DNA of 64,000 nucleotides from Comamonas sp. (GCA_015478895.1 JADMKK010000051.1:1-64000), one strand, 5' to 3'. Shown: positions 37,280 to 46,094, numbered from the stretch's first letter. A program made the numbers and translations. The notes: generated from the letters alone by a model not told the origin.

Positions 37280-38044
37280 ATGAAACCTTCTGCTTCTCAC
37301 GCCTTTGACTCAACGCCTGCAGCGTTGCGAGCAGGTTTTCGCTGGCGACAACTGGCCTCTCCTCCGGTGTTTGATTATTGGGCTGCGCGCAGTTGGCCCT
37401 GGCTGGGGGCGTTGGCCGTGGTCTTGGCGGTGGTCGGCTTGTGGATCGGTTTTTTTGTAGCGCCAACTGACCACCAGCAAGGTGAGGTGTACCGCATTAT
37501 CTTTTTGCATGTGCCTGCTGCGTGGATGTCGATGCTGATCTACGTTGCGGCTGCGATGCATGCGGGGCTGGGGCTGATTTTTCGCACCCGGATTTCGCCT
37601 TTGTTGGCGCGGGCCTTGGCACCCACAGGTGCCATGTTTACGGTGATTGCTTTGTGGAGCGGTGCTGCATGGGGCAAACCAACTTGGGGCGCTTGGTGGG
37701 TGTGGGATGCACGGCTGACCTCCGAGCTCATTCTTTTGTTTCTGTACCTCGGCTATATGGGCGTTTCTTCCGCTATTGAAGACTCCAAACGTGCCGACAG
37801 TGCAGGTGCCATTGTTTTGCTGGCAGGCGTGGTGAATGTACCCATCATCTATTTTTCCGTGCAGTGGTGGAGCACTTTGCACCAAGGTGCCACGATTCGC
37901 ATGAATGCTGCGCCGAGCATGACGCAGGCCATGCTCGTTGGCATGTTGTTGATGGCGTTAGCGTGCTGGTTTTACACGTTGGTGGTGTGCTTGGTACGTA
38001 CCCGTTGTTTGATTCGAGAACGCGCTGCACAGGAGCAGCTTTGA
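37280..38044 (+). CDS. ccmC: heme exporter protein CcmC
   Basis: A 254-residue, six-helix protein that loads heme onto CcmE. The tryptophan-rich heme-handling motif WGAWWVWDARLTSELIL is present, flanked by the family's periplasmic histidines (FLHVPAAWM and WWSTLHQGATI). ATG 37280 overlaps ccmB's stop region. The C-terminus ends at a TGATG junction with ccmD. Confidence 0.95.
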   Translation: MKPSASHAFDSTPAALRAGFRWRQLASPPVFDYWAARSWPWLGALAVVLAVVGLWIGFFVAPTDHQQGEVYRIIFLHVPAAWMSMLIYVAAAMHAGLGLIFRTRISPLLARALAPTGAMFTVIALWSGAAWGKPTWGAWWVWDARLTSELILLFLYLGYMGVSSAIEDSKRADSAGAIVLLAGVVNVPIIYFSVQWWSTLHQGATIRMNAAPSMTQAMLVGMLLMALACWFYTLVVCLVRTRCLIRERAAQEQL

Positions 38045-38178
38045 TGCATACACACAATTTCTATATGGCGCTGGCCTATGGCGTCAGCGCGCTACTGCTA
38101 GTGGCTGAAGTCGCAGGGCTTTATATACGCTGGCGCAGAGCCCAGCGAAAACAGAATGTACCAGCGAGGGAGCTGTGA
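38044..38178 (+). CDS. ccmD: heme exporter protein CcmD
   Basis: A 44-residue single-helix protein that helps release CcmE from the CcmABC complex. HNFYMALAYGVSALLLVAEVAGLYIRWRRAQRK is typical: a short N-terminus with aromatic residues, one membrane helix and a strongly basic tail. It starts inside the TGA of ccmC and its own TGA overlaps the ATG of ccmE. Confidence 0.9.
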   Translation: MHTHNFYMALAYGVSALLLVAEVAGLYIRWRRAQRKQNVPAREL

Positions 38179-38621
38179 TGAAACCTCGCCAAACACGCGT
38201 AATGTGGGTGCTCGCAGGCATTGCTCTGGTCGCTATGGCTGTAACTTTGGTATTGCGCGCTTTGGATGCCAACGTGATGTTCTTCTATAGCCCTAGCCAA
38301 GTGCATGCTGGTGAGGCTCCGCAAGGCGCCGCGTTTCGCGTGGGCGGTTTGGTGGAAATAGGTTCTATCCAGCGCATGGCTGATGGATTGCAGGTGCAGT
38401 TTGTGGTGACCGATGAAGCACAGCGCGTGCCGGTGCGTTACCAAGGCTTGCTGCCAGATTTGTTTAAAGAGGGCAAGGGTGTGGTGGTGTCAGGCAAATT
38501 GCACAACTCAGGGTCTTTTGAAGCCACGGAAGTGCTGGCCAAACACGATGAAAACTATATGCCGCCAGAAGCCGCGAAAGCGCTGGAAGATGCTGCACGC
38601 AACCCCAAGGCGCAGCCATGA
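38178..38621 (+). CDS. ccmE: cytochrome c maturation heme chaperone CcmE
   Basis: A 147-residue periplasmic heme chaperone with an N-terminal membrane anchor (about residues 9-28). Heme is held covalently by His 123 in VLAKHDENYMPPE, with the partner Tyr 127 also present. The OB-fold core has FRVGGLVEIGSI and VPVRYQGLLPDLFKEGKGVVVSG. It carries the histidine form (HXXXY), not the cysteine form found in some archaea and deltaproteobacteria. Confidence 0.95.
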   Translation: MKPRQTRVMWVLAGIALVAMAVTLVLRALDANVMFFYSPSQVHAGEAPQGAAFRVGGLVEIGSIQRMADGLQVQFVVTDEAQRVPVRYQGLLPDLFKEGKGVVVSGKLHNSGSFEATEVLAKHDENYMPPEAAKALEDAARNPKAQP

Positions 38622-40612
38622 TTGCTGAATTGGGTGTTTTTGCGCTGGTGCTGGCACTGATAGTGGCCGCCGTTCAATCGACTTTCCCATTGCTGGGCGC
38701 GCAGTTGGGCATTGCAGCTTGGGTGCGTTTGGCTCGACCAGCGGCGGTGTTGCAGTGCCTGCTGTCATTGTTATCGACAGCTTTGCTCGTGTGGTGCTTT
38801 TGGGCCGGCGACTACTCTGTGCTGTATGTGGCGGCCAATTCGCACAGCGACTTGCCCGTTATCTATAAGCTCACCGCGTTTTGGGGCGGGCATGAGGGCT
38901 CCATGCTGCTGTGGCAAATGCTGCTGGCGTGTTGGAGCGTAGCCGTGGCATGTCGCAGCAAGGCGCTACCAGAGGACTTTGTAGCGCGCGTGCTGGCAGT
39001 GTTGGGCTGGGTAAGCGTGGGCCTGCTGTTATTTTTGCTGTTTCTCTCCAACCCTTTTACGCGCCTCGTCCCTGCGGCGCTGGAAGGTAAAGACCTGAAT
39101 CCGCTGCTGCAAGACCCGGGCATGGTGTTTCACCCCCCGTTGCTCTACATGGGCTATGTAGGCTTTGCGGTGCCATTTGCATTTGCTTTGGCAGCATTGA
39201 TTTCGGGTGAACTGGGGGCCGCATGGGCACGCTGGTCACGCTCCTGGACGCTGGCAGCCTGGGGCTTTCTAACACTGGGCATTTTGCTGGGCAGTGCCTG
39301 GGCTTATTACGTGTTGGGCTGGGGCGGCTGGTGGTTTTGGGATCCTGTGGAGAACGCTTCGTTCATGCCTTGGCTGGTGGGTACCGCATTGTTGCACTCG
39401 CTGATCGTGACCGACCAGCGAGGCGCTTTCCGTAGTTGGTCAGCGCTGCTGGCCATTTGCGCTTTTTCCCTGTGTTTATTAGGCACCTTTCTTGTACGCT
39501 CTGGCGTACTTACTTCGGTACATGCCTTTGCAGTAGACCCCGGGCGCGGGCTGTTTATCTTGTGCTTTATCGTGGCCGTGGTCGGCACATCGCTGTGGCT
39601 GTATGCATGGCGTGCTTCTGAACTGGGAAAAGGCGGCGACCAATTTGCCTTGTTGTCGCGCGAAACTTTGCTGCTGGTGAATAACGTGATCTTCAGCGCG
39701 GCGGCACTGGCAGTACTCATTGGCACCCTGTATCCGCTGGCACTGGATGTGCTGCGTAACGAAAAAATTTCCGTAGGGCCCGCGTATTTTGAAGCGGTGT
39801 TTTTGCCACTGGTATTGCCCGCCGTGGCGCTGATGGGCATTGGCACGGTGGCGCGTTGGAAGCAAGGCGGCTGGCGGGAATTGTGGCAGCGCCTGCGTAT
39901 CGCCCTCGTGTTAACCGTCGTGGGCGTCGTCGTGCTGGCGCTGGCGCAAGGCCGATGGGGCTGGAAAATTTCGCCTGCCACATTGCTGGGTGTGGCTTTG
40001 GGCTGGTGGTGTGTGCTGAGCACCTTGGCACACGCCTGGCAGCGTTTGGTGCCTGCACTACGTGGTGGTGAAGGCTGGCAGCGATTGACACGCCAGCCAT
40101 GGAGCTGGTGGGGCACGCTCACCGCGCACATTGGCATCGGTATTTTTGTAATGGCCGTCAGCATGGCCGATGGTCTGGAAACCAAGCGCGAAACCAGCGT
40201 AGCCCAAGGCCAGAGCATTGAGGTGGGAGGGTATGAATTTAACTTGATGAGCATGCAAGCTGTCGCAGGCCCCAACTACGACGCCCAGCGCGCGCACTTC
40301 CGCGTGAGCGACGGGCAGCGCAGCTGGGACATGTACCCCGAAAAACGTGCCTACCGTGTGCAAACCATGGGCCTGAGCCAAGCGGCCATTGACAGCAGCT
40401 GGACACGTGATGTCTTCATTGCCTTGGGAGAGCCATTGGACGAGCAAGGCAAGGCCTGGACATTGCGCGTGCAGATCAAACCTTTCATGGACTGGATATG
40501 GCTGGGCACGTTCATGATGGCGCTGGGGGCCGGCCTGAGCCTGTTTGATAAGCGTTTTCGGCTGCCCAAACCGCGCGCACGCTCCAGCGCTGCAGCGAAC
40601 AGGGAGGCGTGA
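38618..40612 (+). CDS. ccmF: cytochrome c heme lyase subunit CcmF
   Basis: A 664-residue membrane protein with about 13-15 helices that, with CcmH and CcmI, ligates heme to apocytochrome. The WWD motif WGGWWFWDPVENASFMPW is intact, and conserved histidines are visible (AFWGGHEGSMLLW, MVFHPPLLYMGY, TSVHAF). It overlaps ccmE by four bases and ccmG by one base. Length and layout are normal for System I. Confidence 0.95.
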   Translation: MIAELGVFALVLALIVAAVQSTFPLLGAQLGIAAWVRLARPAAVLQCLLSLLSTALLVWCFWAGDYSVLYVAANSHSDLPVIYKLTAFWGGHEGSMLLWQMLLACWSVAVACRSKALPEDFVARVLAVLGWVSVGLLLFLLFLSNPFTRLVPAALEGKDLNPLLQDPGMVFHPPLLYMGYVGFAVPFAFALAALISGELGAAWARWSRSWTLAAWGFLTLGILLGSAWAYYVLGWGGWWFWDPVENASFMPWLVGTALLHSLIVTDQRGAFRSWSALLAICAFSLCLLGTFLVRSGVLTSVHAFAVDPGRGLFILCFIVAVVGTSLWLYAWRASELGKGGDQFALLSRETLLLVNNVIFSAAALAVLIGTLYPLALDVLRNEKISVGPAYFEAVFLPLVLPAVALMGIGTVARWKQGGWRELWQRLRIALVLTVVGVVVLALAQGRWGWKISPATLLGVALGWWCVLSTLAHAWQRLVPALRGGEGWQRLTRQPWSWWGTLTAHIGIGIFVMAVSMADGLETKRETSVAQGQSIEVGGYEFNLMSMQAVAGPNYDAQRAHFRVSDGQRSWDMYPEKRAYRVQTMGLSQAAIDSSWTRDVFIALGEPLDEQGKAWTLRVQIKPFMDWIWLGTFMMALGAGLSLFDKRFRLPKPRARSSAAANREA

Positions 40613-41133
40613 TGCGCTTTGTAATTCCTCTGGCTATTTTTCTCGGGCTGGCCGTCATGCTGGGGCTGGGCCTTCAGCGTGACCCGCGCGCTTTTGACTC
40701 TGCCTTACTGGAGCAGCCCGTGCCGGAGTTCGATTTGCCGGTGCTTGCGGGAGAGGTGAACGAACGTTTCACCCCGCAGTCATTGCAAGGCAAGGTATGG
40801 GTGCTGAATGTATGGGCTTCATGGTGTGCGCCATGTCGCCAAGAACTGCCCATCTTGGCGCAGATGTCGCGCAAAGACCAAGTGGCTGTTTACGGGTTGA
40901 ACTACAAAGACGAGCCGCAAAAAGCCCAAGCTTTGCTGCGGGTGGCCGGCAACCCGTATGTGGTATCCGCAGTGGATGGTAATGGGCGAGTCGGTATGGA
41001 CTTTGGCATTCATGCGGTGCCCGAAACCTTTGTCATTGATGCCAACGGGCAGGTGCGATTCCGTCACTTGGGGCCGGTAACGGCAGAGGTATGGAGCCAA
41101 AAAATCATGCCTGTGATCAGGACGGTGCAATGA
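40612..41133 (+). CDS. ccmG: thiol:disulfide oxidoreductase CcmG (DsbE)
   Basis: A 173-residue membrane-anchored thioredoxin-fold protein that keeps apocytochrome CXXCH cysteines reduced. The active site is WCAPC (Cys 72 and Cys 75) in VLNVWASWCAPCRQELP. The CcmG signature GVYGLNYKD-like segment (VAVYGLNYKDEP) and the cis-Pro region VPETFVID follow. The start overlaps the TGA of ccmF. Confidence 0.94.
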   Translation: MRFVIPLAIFLGLAVMLGLGLQRDPRAFDSALLEQPVPEFDLPVLAGEVNERFTPQSLQGKVWVLNVWASWCAPCRQELPILAQMSRKDQVAVYGLNYKDEPQKAQALLRVAGNPYVVSAVDGNGRVGMDFGIHAVPETFVIDANGQVRFRHLGPVTAEVWSQKIMPVIRTVQ

Positions 41134-41588
41134 GAAATTTAGTGTTAGTGCTATGTACCGCGTTGGCCTGCTTCAGTGTAGCGGCAGCCGGCAGCTTGGA
41201 GGAGCGGGAAGCTGCTTTGGCCCAGCAACTACGCTGCGTGGTGTGCCAGAACCAGACCGTCGCAGAATCGCAAGCGCCTATTGCCAAAGACATGCGTGCC
41301 GAGATCGTCAGTCAACTGTCGCAAGGCCGCTCCGATGAGGAAGTCGTGGCTTTTTTTGAACAGCGGTACGGCACATTCGTGCGCTACACACCACCGTGGA
41401 AGCCTTCAACTTGGCTGCTGTGGTGCACGCCATTCATTGCCTTGATCGGTGGGTTTGTTGTGCTGTGGCGCACGCTGCGAAACCGTAAACATGTCGTGCG
41501 TAACACACTCACGCCCCAAGAGCGTTTGCGTGCCAAGGCGTGGCTAGAGCAAAAAACAGCTACGGGCAGTGGAGAGGAGCGCAGATGA
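41130..41588 (+). CDS. ccmH: cytochrome c-type biogenesis protein CcmH
   Basis: A 152-residue protein with a cleavable signal peptide (to about residue 20), the thiol motif LRCVVCQNQ (Cys 36, Cys 39) and a C-terminal membrane helix (WLLWCTPFIALIGGFVVLW). It resolves disulfides with apocytochrome together with CcmG and CcmF. It is the short CcmH; the TPR part is a separate gene (ccmI), unlike the fused E. coli CcmH. Both ends overlap neighbouring genes by four bases. Confidence 0.94.
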   Translation: MRNLVLVLCTALACFSVAAAGSLEEREAALAQQLRCVVCQNQTVAESQAPIAKDMRAEIVSQLSQGRSDEEVVAFFEQRYGTFVRYTPPWKPSTWLLWCTPFIALIGGFVVLWRTLRNRKHVVRNTLTPQERLRAKAWLEQKTATGSGEERR

Positions 41589-42466
41589 GCAGCATGTATG
41601 TTTTATGGCTGGGGGCTTTGGGCCTGGTGGTGGTAAGTCTGGCGGTCTTGCTGCCCAGCCTGCTGAGAGACAGCGCGCCGCAGCCCAGTACCAGCGATGA
41701 CGCATTGCGCACGCTGTATCGCGAGCAGCTGCAAGAGCTGACGCGTGAACAGCGTGCGGGTAATCTGAATACAACTGAACTCTTACAGGCACAAGACGAG
41801 TTGCAGCGCCGCTTGCTGACAGAACTGGATCGGCGCACTCAGCCCAGAACCTGGCAACACAAGTCTTGGCTTGCGCGCATGAGCGGCTTATTGCTTGCCG
41901 TGGTAGTGCCGGTAGCAGCTTTTGCCCTGTATATGCAGGTCGGTAACCCGCAGGCGGCTGCGCGTTTGGCCCAGGCCGACGACATGAACCACGGCGCCAG
42001 CGATCAGCAGGTCGAGGCCATGGTGCAAGGATTGGCCGACCGCTTGCAGGCGCAACCTGACAACTTGCCGGGATGGGTCATGCTGGCGCGCTCGTATGAA
42101 ACGTTAGAACGCTATGGCGATGCCGCTGAGGCCTACCAACATGCGATTGAAGTGGCTGTATCACAAGACTTTGGCGTGGAAGATCAGGCACGGCTGTGGG
42201 CTGACCGGGCTGATGCGCTGGGCTCCGCCCAAGGCGGCAAGCTGGACGGTGCGGCGGCAGACGCCATAGCAAAAGCTTTGAAACTCTATCCTGCTCAAGC
42301 CAAAGTGCTGGCCTTGGCGGGCACTGCAGCGGTGCAAGTGCAAGATTACGCCTTGGCCCGCCAGCACTGGCAGGTGCTATTGGGGCTGCTGGAGGCGGGC
42401 TCTGACATGGCGCTGAAGGTGCAAGATGATTTACTCCAGCTAGAGCTGCTGCTTAACGAGCGATAG
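41585..42466 (+). CDS. ccmI: cytochrome c-type biogenesis protein CcmI (TPR)
   Basis: A 293-residue apocytochrome chaperone. Two N-terminal membrane helices flank a cytoplasmic leucine-zipper-like loop (ALRTLYREQLQELTREQRAGNLNTTELLQAQDELQRRLL). The periplasmic part carries tetratricopeptide repeats, such as WVMLARSYETLERYGDAAEAYQHAIEV. It closes the nap-ccm operon, and a strong bidirectional terminator follows. Confidence 0.92.
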   Translation: MSSMYVLWLGALGLVVVSLAVLLPSLLRDSAPQPSTSDDALRTLYREQLQELTREQRAGNLNTTELLQAQDELQRRLLTELDRRTQPRTWQHKSWLARMSGLLLAVVVPVAAFALYMQVGNPQAAARLAQADDMNHGASDQQVEAMVQGLADRLQAQPDNLPGWVMLARSYETLERYGDAAEAYQHAIEVAVSQDFGVEDQARLWADRADALGSAQGGKLDGAAADAIAKALKLYPAQAKVLALAGTAAVQVQDYALARQHWQVLLGLLEAGSDMALKVQDDLLQLELLLNER

Positions 42467-42499
42467 CTCTCTGCAGTGCTCATCGTTACATCGTTAAAA

Positions 42500-42525
42500 A
42501 GGCAGCCTGATCGCTCAGGCTGCCT
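42500..42525. terminator. bidirectional terminator between ccmI and lysP
   Basis: AGGCAGCCTGA (42500-42510) pairs exactly with TCAGGCTGCCT (42515-42525). An A-run lies on the left and Ts on the right, so it serves both convergent operons. Confidence 0.92.
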
Positions 42526-42551
42526 TTTCTATTTCAAACGCTGCGCCGTGT

Positions 42552-44018
42552 TTAACGTGCGCCGCTGATGTCCATGCTCTCCAGTTTTACAAAGCGTGAG
42601 CCCTTGCTGAATTTGTAGCCAAACCAGATGGCCAGAAACAATGGAATGCCAATATAGGTAGCGACTACGCCTGCCCAGTCAATGGTGTCTGCCAGAAAGG
42701 CTTCGTAGTTCTGGCCTAAGGTAATGATCAAGCACAGCACAAACGCAAAAATGGGCCCCAGAGGGAAGGCGGCGGCACGGTAGGGCAGCTGGTTGGTGTC
42801 AAAGCCCTGTACCACGCAGGCTTTGCGAAAGCGATAGTGACTGATCGCAATACCCAGCCACGCGATAAAGCCGCACATGCCTGACAGGTTGAGCAGCCAG
42901 ATGTAGACCGCCTCTGGGCTGAACACGTTGGTGAAAAAGCACATGGCAGCAATCACCGTAGTGGCCAGCAACGCCATCATGGGCACACCACGAGCATTGA
43001 CGCGGACAAAGATCTTGGGTGCCATGTTTTGTTTGGCCAGCGCGTACAGCATGCGGGTGGAGGCATACATGCCGGAGTTCCCCGCCGACAGCACGGAGGT
43101 GAGCACCACTGCATTCATGACGGCTGCAGCGCCCAGCAGGCCAGCATTTTCAAATACCAAAGTGAAGGGGCTCACGCTCAAATCACCCAAGTCGTTGCGC
43201 AGCAAGCGTGGGTCGGTGTAGGGCACCAACAGGCCAATGATCAAAATGGCAAACACATAAAACAGCAAGATGCGCCAAAACACTTTGCGCACAGCGCGGG
43301 GTACGTTTTTGGCCGGGTTCTCGGATTCACCAGCGGCAATGCCGATCAGCTCGGTGCCCTGAAAGGAAAAACCCACAATCATGGCCACGCCAATCAGCGC
43401 CGCAAAGCCCCCGGCAAAGGGCGCATCACCGGCAGTGAAGTTGGCGATATTGCCCCAGACCCCATCGGGTGAGCCGCCCGTCATGATGCCAAATACCATC
43501 ATGACGCCGATACCGATGAACACCAGCACCGTGGTCACCTTGATCGCCGCGAACCAGAACTCGGACTCACCAAAACCCTTAGCTGAGAGCGCATTAAGGC
43601 CAAACATCAGCGCCAGAAAAATAGCGCTCCATAACAAGCCATTGACTTCGGGGAACCAGTACGCCATGACCAGCTGCGCCGCGACCAGATCGACGGCAAT
43701 GGTCACGGCCCAGTTGTACCAATAGTTCCAGCCCAATGCGAAGCCAAAGCCTTCATCGACATAGCGCGCGCCATAGGTGGCAAACGAGCCAGAGACGGGC
43801 AAGTGGGCGGCCATCTCGCCCAGACTGGTCATCAAGAAGTACACCATCAGGCCAATAACGCAGTACGCCAGCAGCGCGCCGCCCGGGCCCGCTTGGGAAA
43901 TGGTGGCCCCCGAGGCCACAAACAGGCCTGTACCGATGGAGCCGCCAATGGCAATCATGGACATGTGCCGCGCCTTGAGGGTGCGGTGCAGGGAAGACAC
44001 TTGAGAGTCAGCTGACAT
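42552..44018 (-). CDS. lysP: lysine-specific permease LysP (APC family)
   Basis: A 488-residue amino acid:proton symporter with 12 hydrophobic segments. Long blocks match enterobacterial LysP nearly word for word: KARHMSMIAIGGSIGTGLF, GWNYWYNWAVTIAVDLVAAQ, GFSFQGTELIGIAAGESENP, SAGNSGMYASTRMLY and ITLGQNYEAFLADTIDW. This supports lysine over other basic or aromatic amino acids. ATG 44018 was chosen over 44069 because the N-terminus of the family starts near there. In E. coli, LysP also gates CadC; no CadC homologue is near here. Confidence 0.9.
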   Translation of the reverse strand: MSADSQVSSLHRTLKARHMSMIAIGGSIGTGLFVASGATISQAGPGGALLAYCVIGLMVYFLMTSLGEMAAHLPVSGSFATYGARYVDEGFGFALGWNYWYNWAVTIAVDLVAAQLVMAYWFPEVNGLLWSAIFLALMFGLNALSAKGFGESEFWFAAIKVTTVLVFIGIGVMMVFGIMTGGSPDGVWGNIANFTAGDAPFAGGFAALIGVAMIVGFSFQGTELIGIAAGESENPAKNVPRAVRKVFWRILLFYVFAILIIGLLVPYTDPRLLRNDLGDLSVSPFTLVFENAGLLGAAAVMNAVVLTSVLSAGNSGMYASTRMLYALAKQNMAPKIFVRVNARGVPMMALLATTVIAAMCFFTNVFSPEAVYIWLLNLSGMCGFIAWLGIAISHYRFRKACVVQGFDTNQLPYRAAAFPLGPIFAFVLCLIITLGQNYEAFLADTIDWAGVVATYIGIPLFLAIWFGYKFSKGSRFVKLESMDISGAR

Positions 44019-44076
44019 AAGAACTCTATAAATCCAATAGAACCGTGCGCTGCCTCGTGGCCTGCGCAACCAGCAA

Positions 44077-44099
44077 ACAAAAAGGCCGCTATGGCGGCC
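44077..44099 (-). terminator. terminator on the minus strand upstream of lysP
   Basis: Read on the minus strand, GGCCGC and GCGGCC (44094-44099 and 44084-44089) form a stem with a 4-base loop, followed by a T-run (44083 down to 44077). It ends the ABC importer operon or works as a lysP leader terminator; the position fits both. Confidence 0.7.
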
Positions 44100-44251
44100 A
44101 ATGGGGGGTGTAAGGCTGGAGATTTTGTGCGATGCCCACGCTCTTGTGTTGCGATGGCATTAATGCCCCTACAGCAAGTTAAGGGTAGCTAACTTGGTGG
44201 GGTGTCCACGAAATTTTACGCAGCACTGAATAAGAAAATAAGCATAAAAAA

Positions 44252-44286
44252 AGCTGCTAGCCCTTATGGATAAAGGGCGTGCAGCT
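44252..44286. repeat. AGCTA-type hairpin repeat, best preserved copy
   Basis: AGCTGC (44252-44257) pairs with GCAGCT (44281-44286), and inside it CCCTT (44261-44265) pairs with AAGGG (44273-44277). The core CCCTTATGGATAAAGGG is shared with the copy at 20250-20282. It lies 21 bases past the stop of the ABC ATPase gene. Confidence 0.75.
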
Positions 44287-44306
44287 ATCTATTTAATAAG
44301 CTGCGA

Positions 44307-45101
44307 TCAGCTTAGCAGCAGTGCATCGTCCGCCAGCTTTTCGCCGCGCACTTTCTCGAACATGTGCAGCAGGTCCGTCACATCCATCTTGGAGCGCTCT
44401 TCGCCGGACACATCCAGCACCACATTGCCCTGGTGCAGCATGACCGTGCGTTCACCCACATCTAGCGCCTGGCGCATGGAGTGCGTGACCATCATGGTGG
44501 TGAGCTTGCTCTCGCGAACGATGCGGTCAGTCAGTTGCAGCACAAAGTCGGCCGTGCGCGGGTCCAGCGCAGCGGTGTGCTCGTCCAGCAGCAAGATGCG
44601 CGAAGGCTGTAGTGCTGCCATTAACAGGCTGACAGCTTGGCGCTGGCCGCCAGACAGCAGGCCGATGCGGTCAGTCAGGCGATTTTCCAAACCCAATCCC
44701 AGAGTGGCCAGGCGCTCGCGGTAGAGCGCACGGTGCTCGTTCTTTACCGCCAGCGACAGACCCCGTGAGGTGCCACGGCAGTGCGCCAAAGCCATGTTTT
44801 CTTCAATAGACAGGTCTTCACAGGTGCCTGCCATCGGATCTTGGAACACACGCGCTACGCGGTGGGAACGATCCCATACCGGACGGCGTGTCATGTCTTC
44901 ACCAGCAATGTGAATACTGCCTTTGTCCACGCTTTGGTCGCCCGAGACCGCGTTCAAAAAAGTGGATTTGCCCGCGCCGTTGGAGCCAATGACGGTGACA
45001 AACTGGCCATCCGGAATCTCCAGAGACAGCCCACGCAGGGCGCGGGTTTCAATCGGTGTGCCGGGGTTGAAGGTGAGTTCGAGGTTTTTTGCGCTCAACA
45101 T
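44307..45101 (-). CDS. ABC importer ATP-binding protein (TrpZ-like)
   Basis: A 264-residue ATPase with Walker A GSNGAGKST, signature LLSGGQRQAVSLLMA and Walker B ILLLDEHTAALDP. His replaces the usual Pro after DE, a common trait of this family. It follows the permease after 25 bases, and both follow a PF04392-type binding protein. The trio has the layout of TrpXYZ importers for aromatic amino acids in Gram-positives; the substrate in proteobacteria is not established. Confidence 0.88.
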   Translation of the reverse strand: MLSAKNLELTFNPGTPIETRALRGLSLEIPDGQFVTVIGSNGAGKSTFLNAVSGDQSVDKGSIHIAGEDMTRRPVWDRSHRVARVFQDPMAGTCEDLSIEENMALAHCRGTSRGLSLAVKNEHRALYRERLATLGLGLENRLTDRIGLLSGGQRQAVSLLMAALQPSRILLLDEHTAALDPRTADFVLQLTDRIVRESKLTTMMVTHSMRQALDVGERTVMLHQGNVVLDVSGEERSKMDVTDLLHMFEKVRGEKLADDALLLS

Positions 45102-45126
45102 AACAATCTACTTTCCTTTGAACGCA

Positions 45127-46011
45127 TCAAGGCTTGCGGCTGAACTTGCGTTTGAGCTGAGGAATGACCAGGGCGATGGTCACCAGCACGGCAGTGACCA
45201 GATTCAGGTCTTGCGCTTTAAGGCCTATGAAGTCGCTGTTCAAGGCTGCGGCAATAAAGAAACGGTAGACGATGGCGCCAATCACCACGGCCAGCGTGGC
45301 GTAGATGATCTTGCGCGAGGGCAGGATGGACTCGCCCACAATCACTGCCGCCAAGCCGATCACGATGGTGCCAATGCCCATGGAGATGTCGGAGCCGCCC
45401 TGGGTTTGCACAAACATGGCGCCCGCCAGGCCAACCAGACCGTTGGACACGGCCATACCCAGCAAAATCATGCCGCCGGTGTTGACACCTTGGGCACGCG
45501 CCATGCGGGCATTGGAGCCGGTGGCGCGAATCGCCAGACCGCGCTCGGTGGCAAAAAACCAGTCCAGCAGCAACTTGGCTGCCACAACGATCACCAGCAG
45601 CAGCAGAGGGCGGAAAACGTAGTCTTCCATGCTCTCAGGTTGCAGCAGATTAAAGATGGTGGGGTCGTTGATCAGTGGGATATTGGGCCCACCCATGACG
45701 CGCAAGTTGATAGAGTACAGCGCAATCATCATCAAGATGGAGGCCAGCAAATCCATGATCTTGAGTTTGACGTTGAGCCAGCCCGTGACCATACCCGCCA
45801 GCGCGCCAGCGGCGGTTGCGGCCAAGGTGGCCAGCCACGGATTGGTGCCGCCAGAAATCAACACCGCGCACACGGCGCCACCCAGGGGGAAGCTGCCATC
45901 CACGGTCAGATCGGGAAAGCGCAGCAGCCGAAAAGAGATATACACACCCAGCGCAACGAGGGCGAAGATCAGGCCGATTTCAACGGCGCCGAGCAGCGAG
46001 AAAAGGGACAT
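45127..46011 (-). CDS. ABC importer permease (TrpY-like, branched-chain type fold)
   Basis: A 294-residue inner-membrane protein with eight or nine hydrophobic segments. The LivH/RbsC-type blocks include LVALGVYISFRLLRFPDLTVDGSFPLGGAV, where the DLTVDGSF segment is diagnostic, and ATGSNARMARAQGV. It works with the downstream ATPase. The start at ATG 46011 is 83 bases after the end of the binding-protein gene, with a hairpin in between. Confidence 0.88.
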   Translation of the reverse strand: MSLFSLLGAVEIGLIFALVALGVYISFRLLRFPDLTVDGSFPLGGAVCAVLISGGTNPWLATLAATAAGALAGMVTGWLNVKLKIMDLLASILMMIALYSINLRVMGGPNIPLINDPTIFNLLQPESMEDYVFRPLLLLVIVVAAKLLLDWFFATERGLAIRATGSNARMARAQGVNTGGMILLGMAVSNGLVGLAGAMFVQTQGGSDISMGIGTIVIGLAAVIVGESILPSRKIIYATLAVVIGAIVYRFFIAAALNSDFIGLKAQDLNLVTAVLVTIALVIPQLKRKFSRKP

Positions 46012-46045
46012 GGAGCGAAAACAGTCGGTTGCTGGGTTGGAAATG

Positions 46046-46077
46046 AAAAAGGCAGGGCCACGTAGCTGGCACCTGCC
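46046..46077 (-). terminator. intra-operon terminator/attenuator
   Basis: On the minus strand, GGCAGGTGCCA pairs with TGGCCCTGCC (46077-46067 with 46060-46051, one bulge), followed by five Ts. It lies between the binding-protein gene and the permease gene. Such a site usually lets more binding protein be made than transporter. Confidence 0.72.
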
Positions 46078-46094
46078 TTCCAGGTTTTAAACGC

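Noticed and set aside
44923-46065. 380-codon open frame on the plus strand
   Set aside because: It runs antisense across parts of two ABC transporter genes, and its composition (Gly, His, Gln, Asp) is that of a shadow frame.
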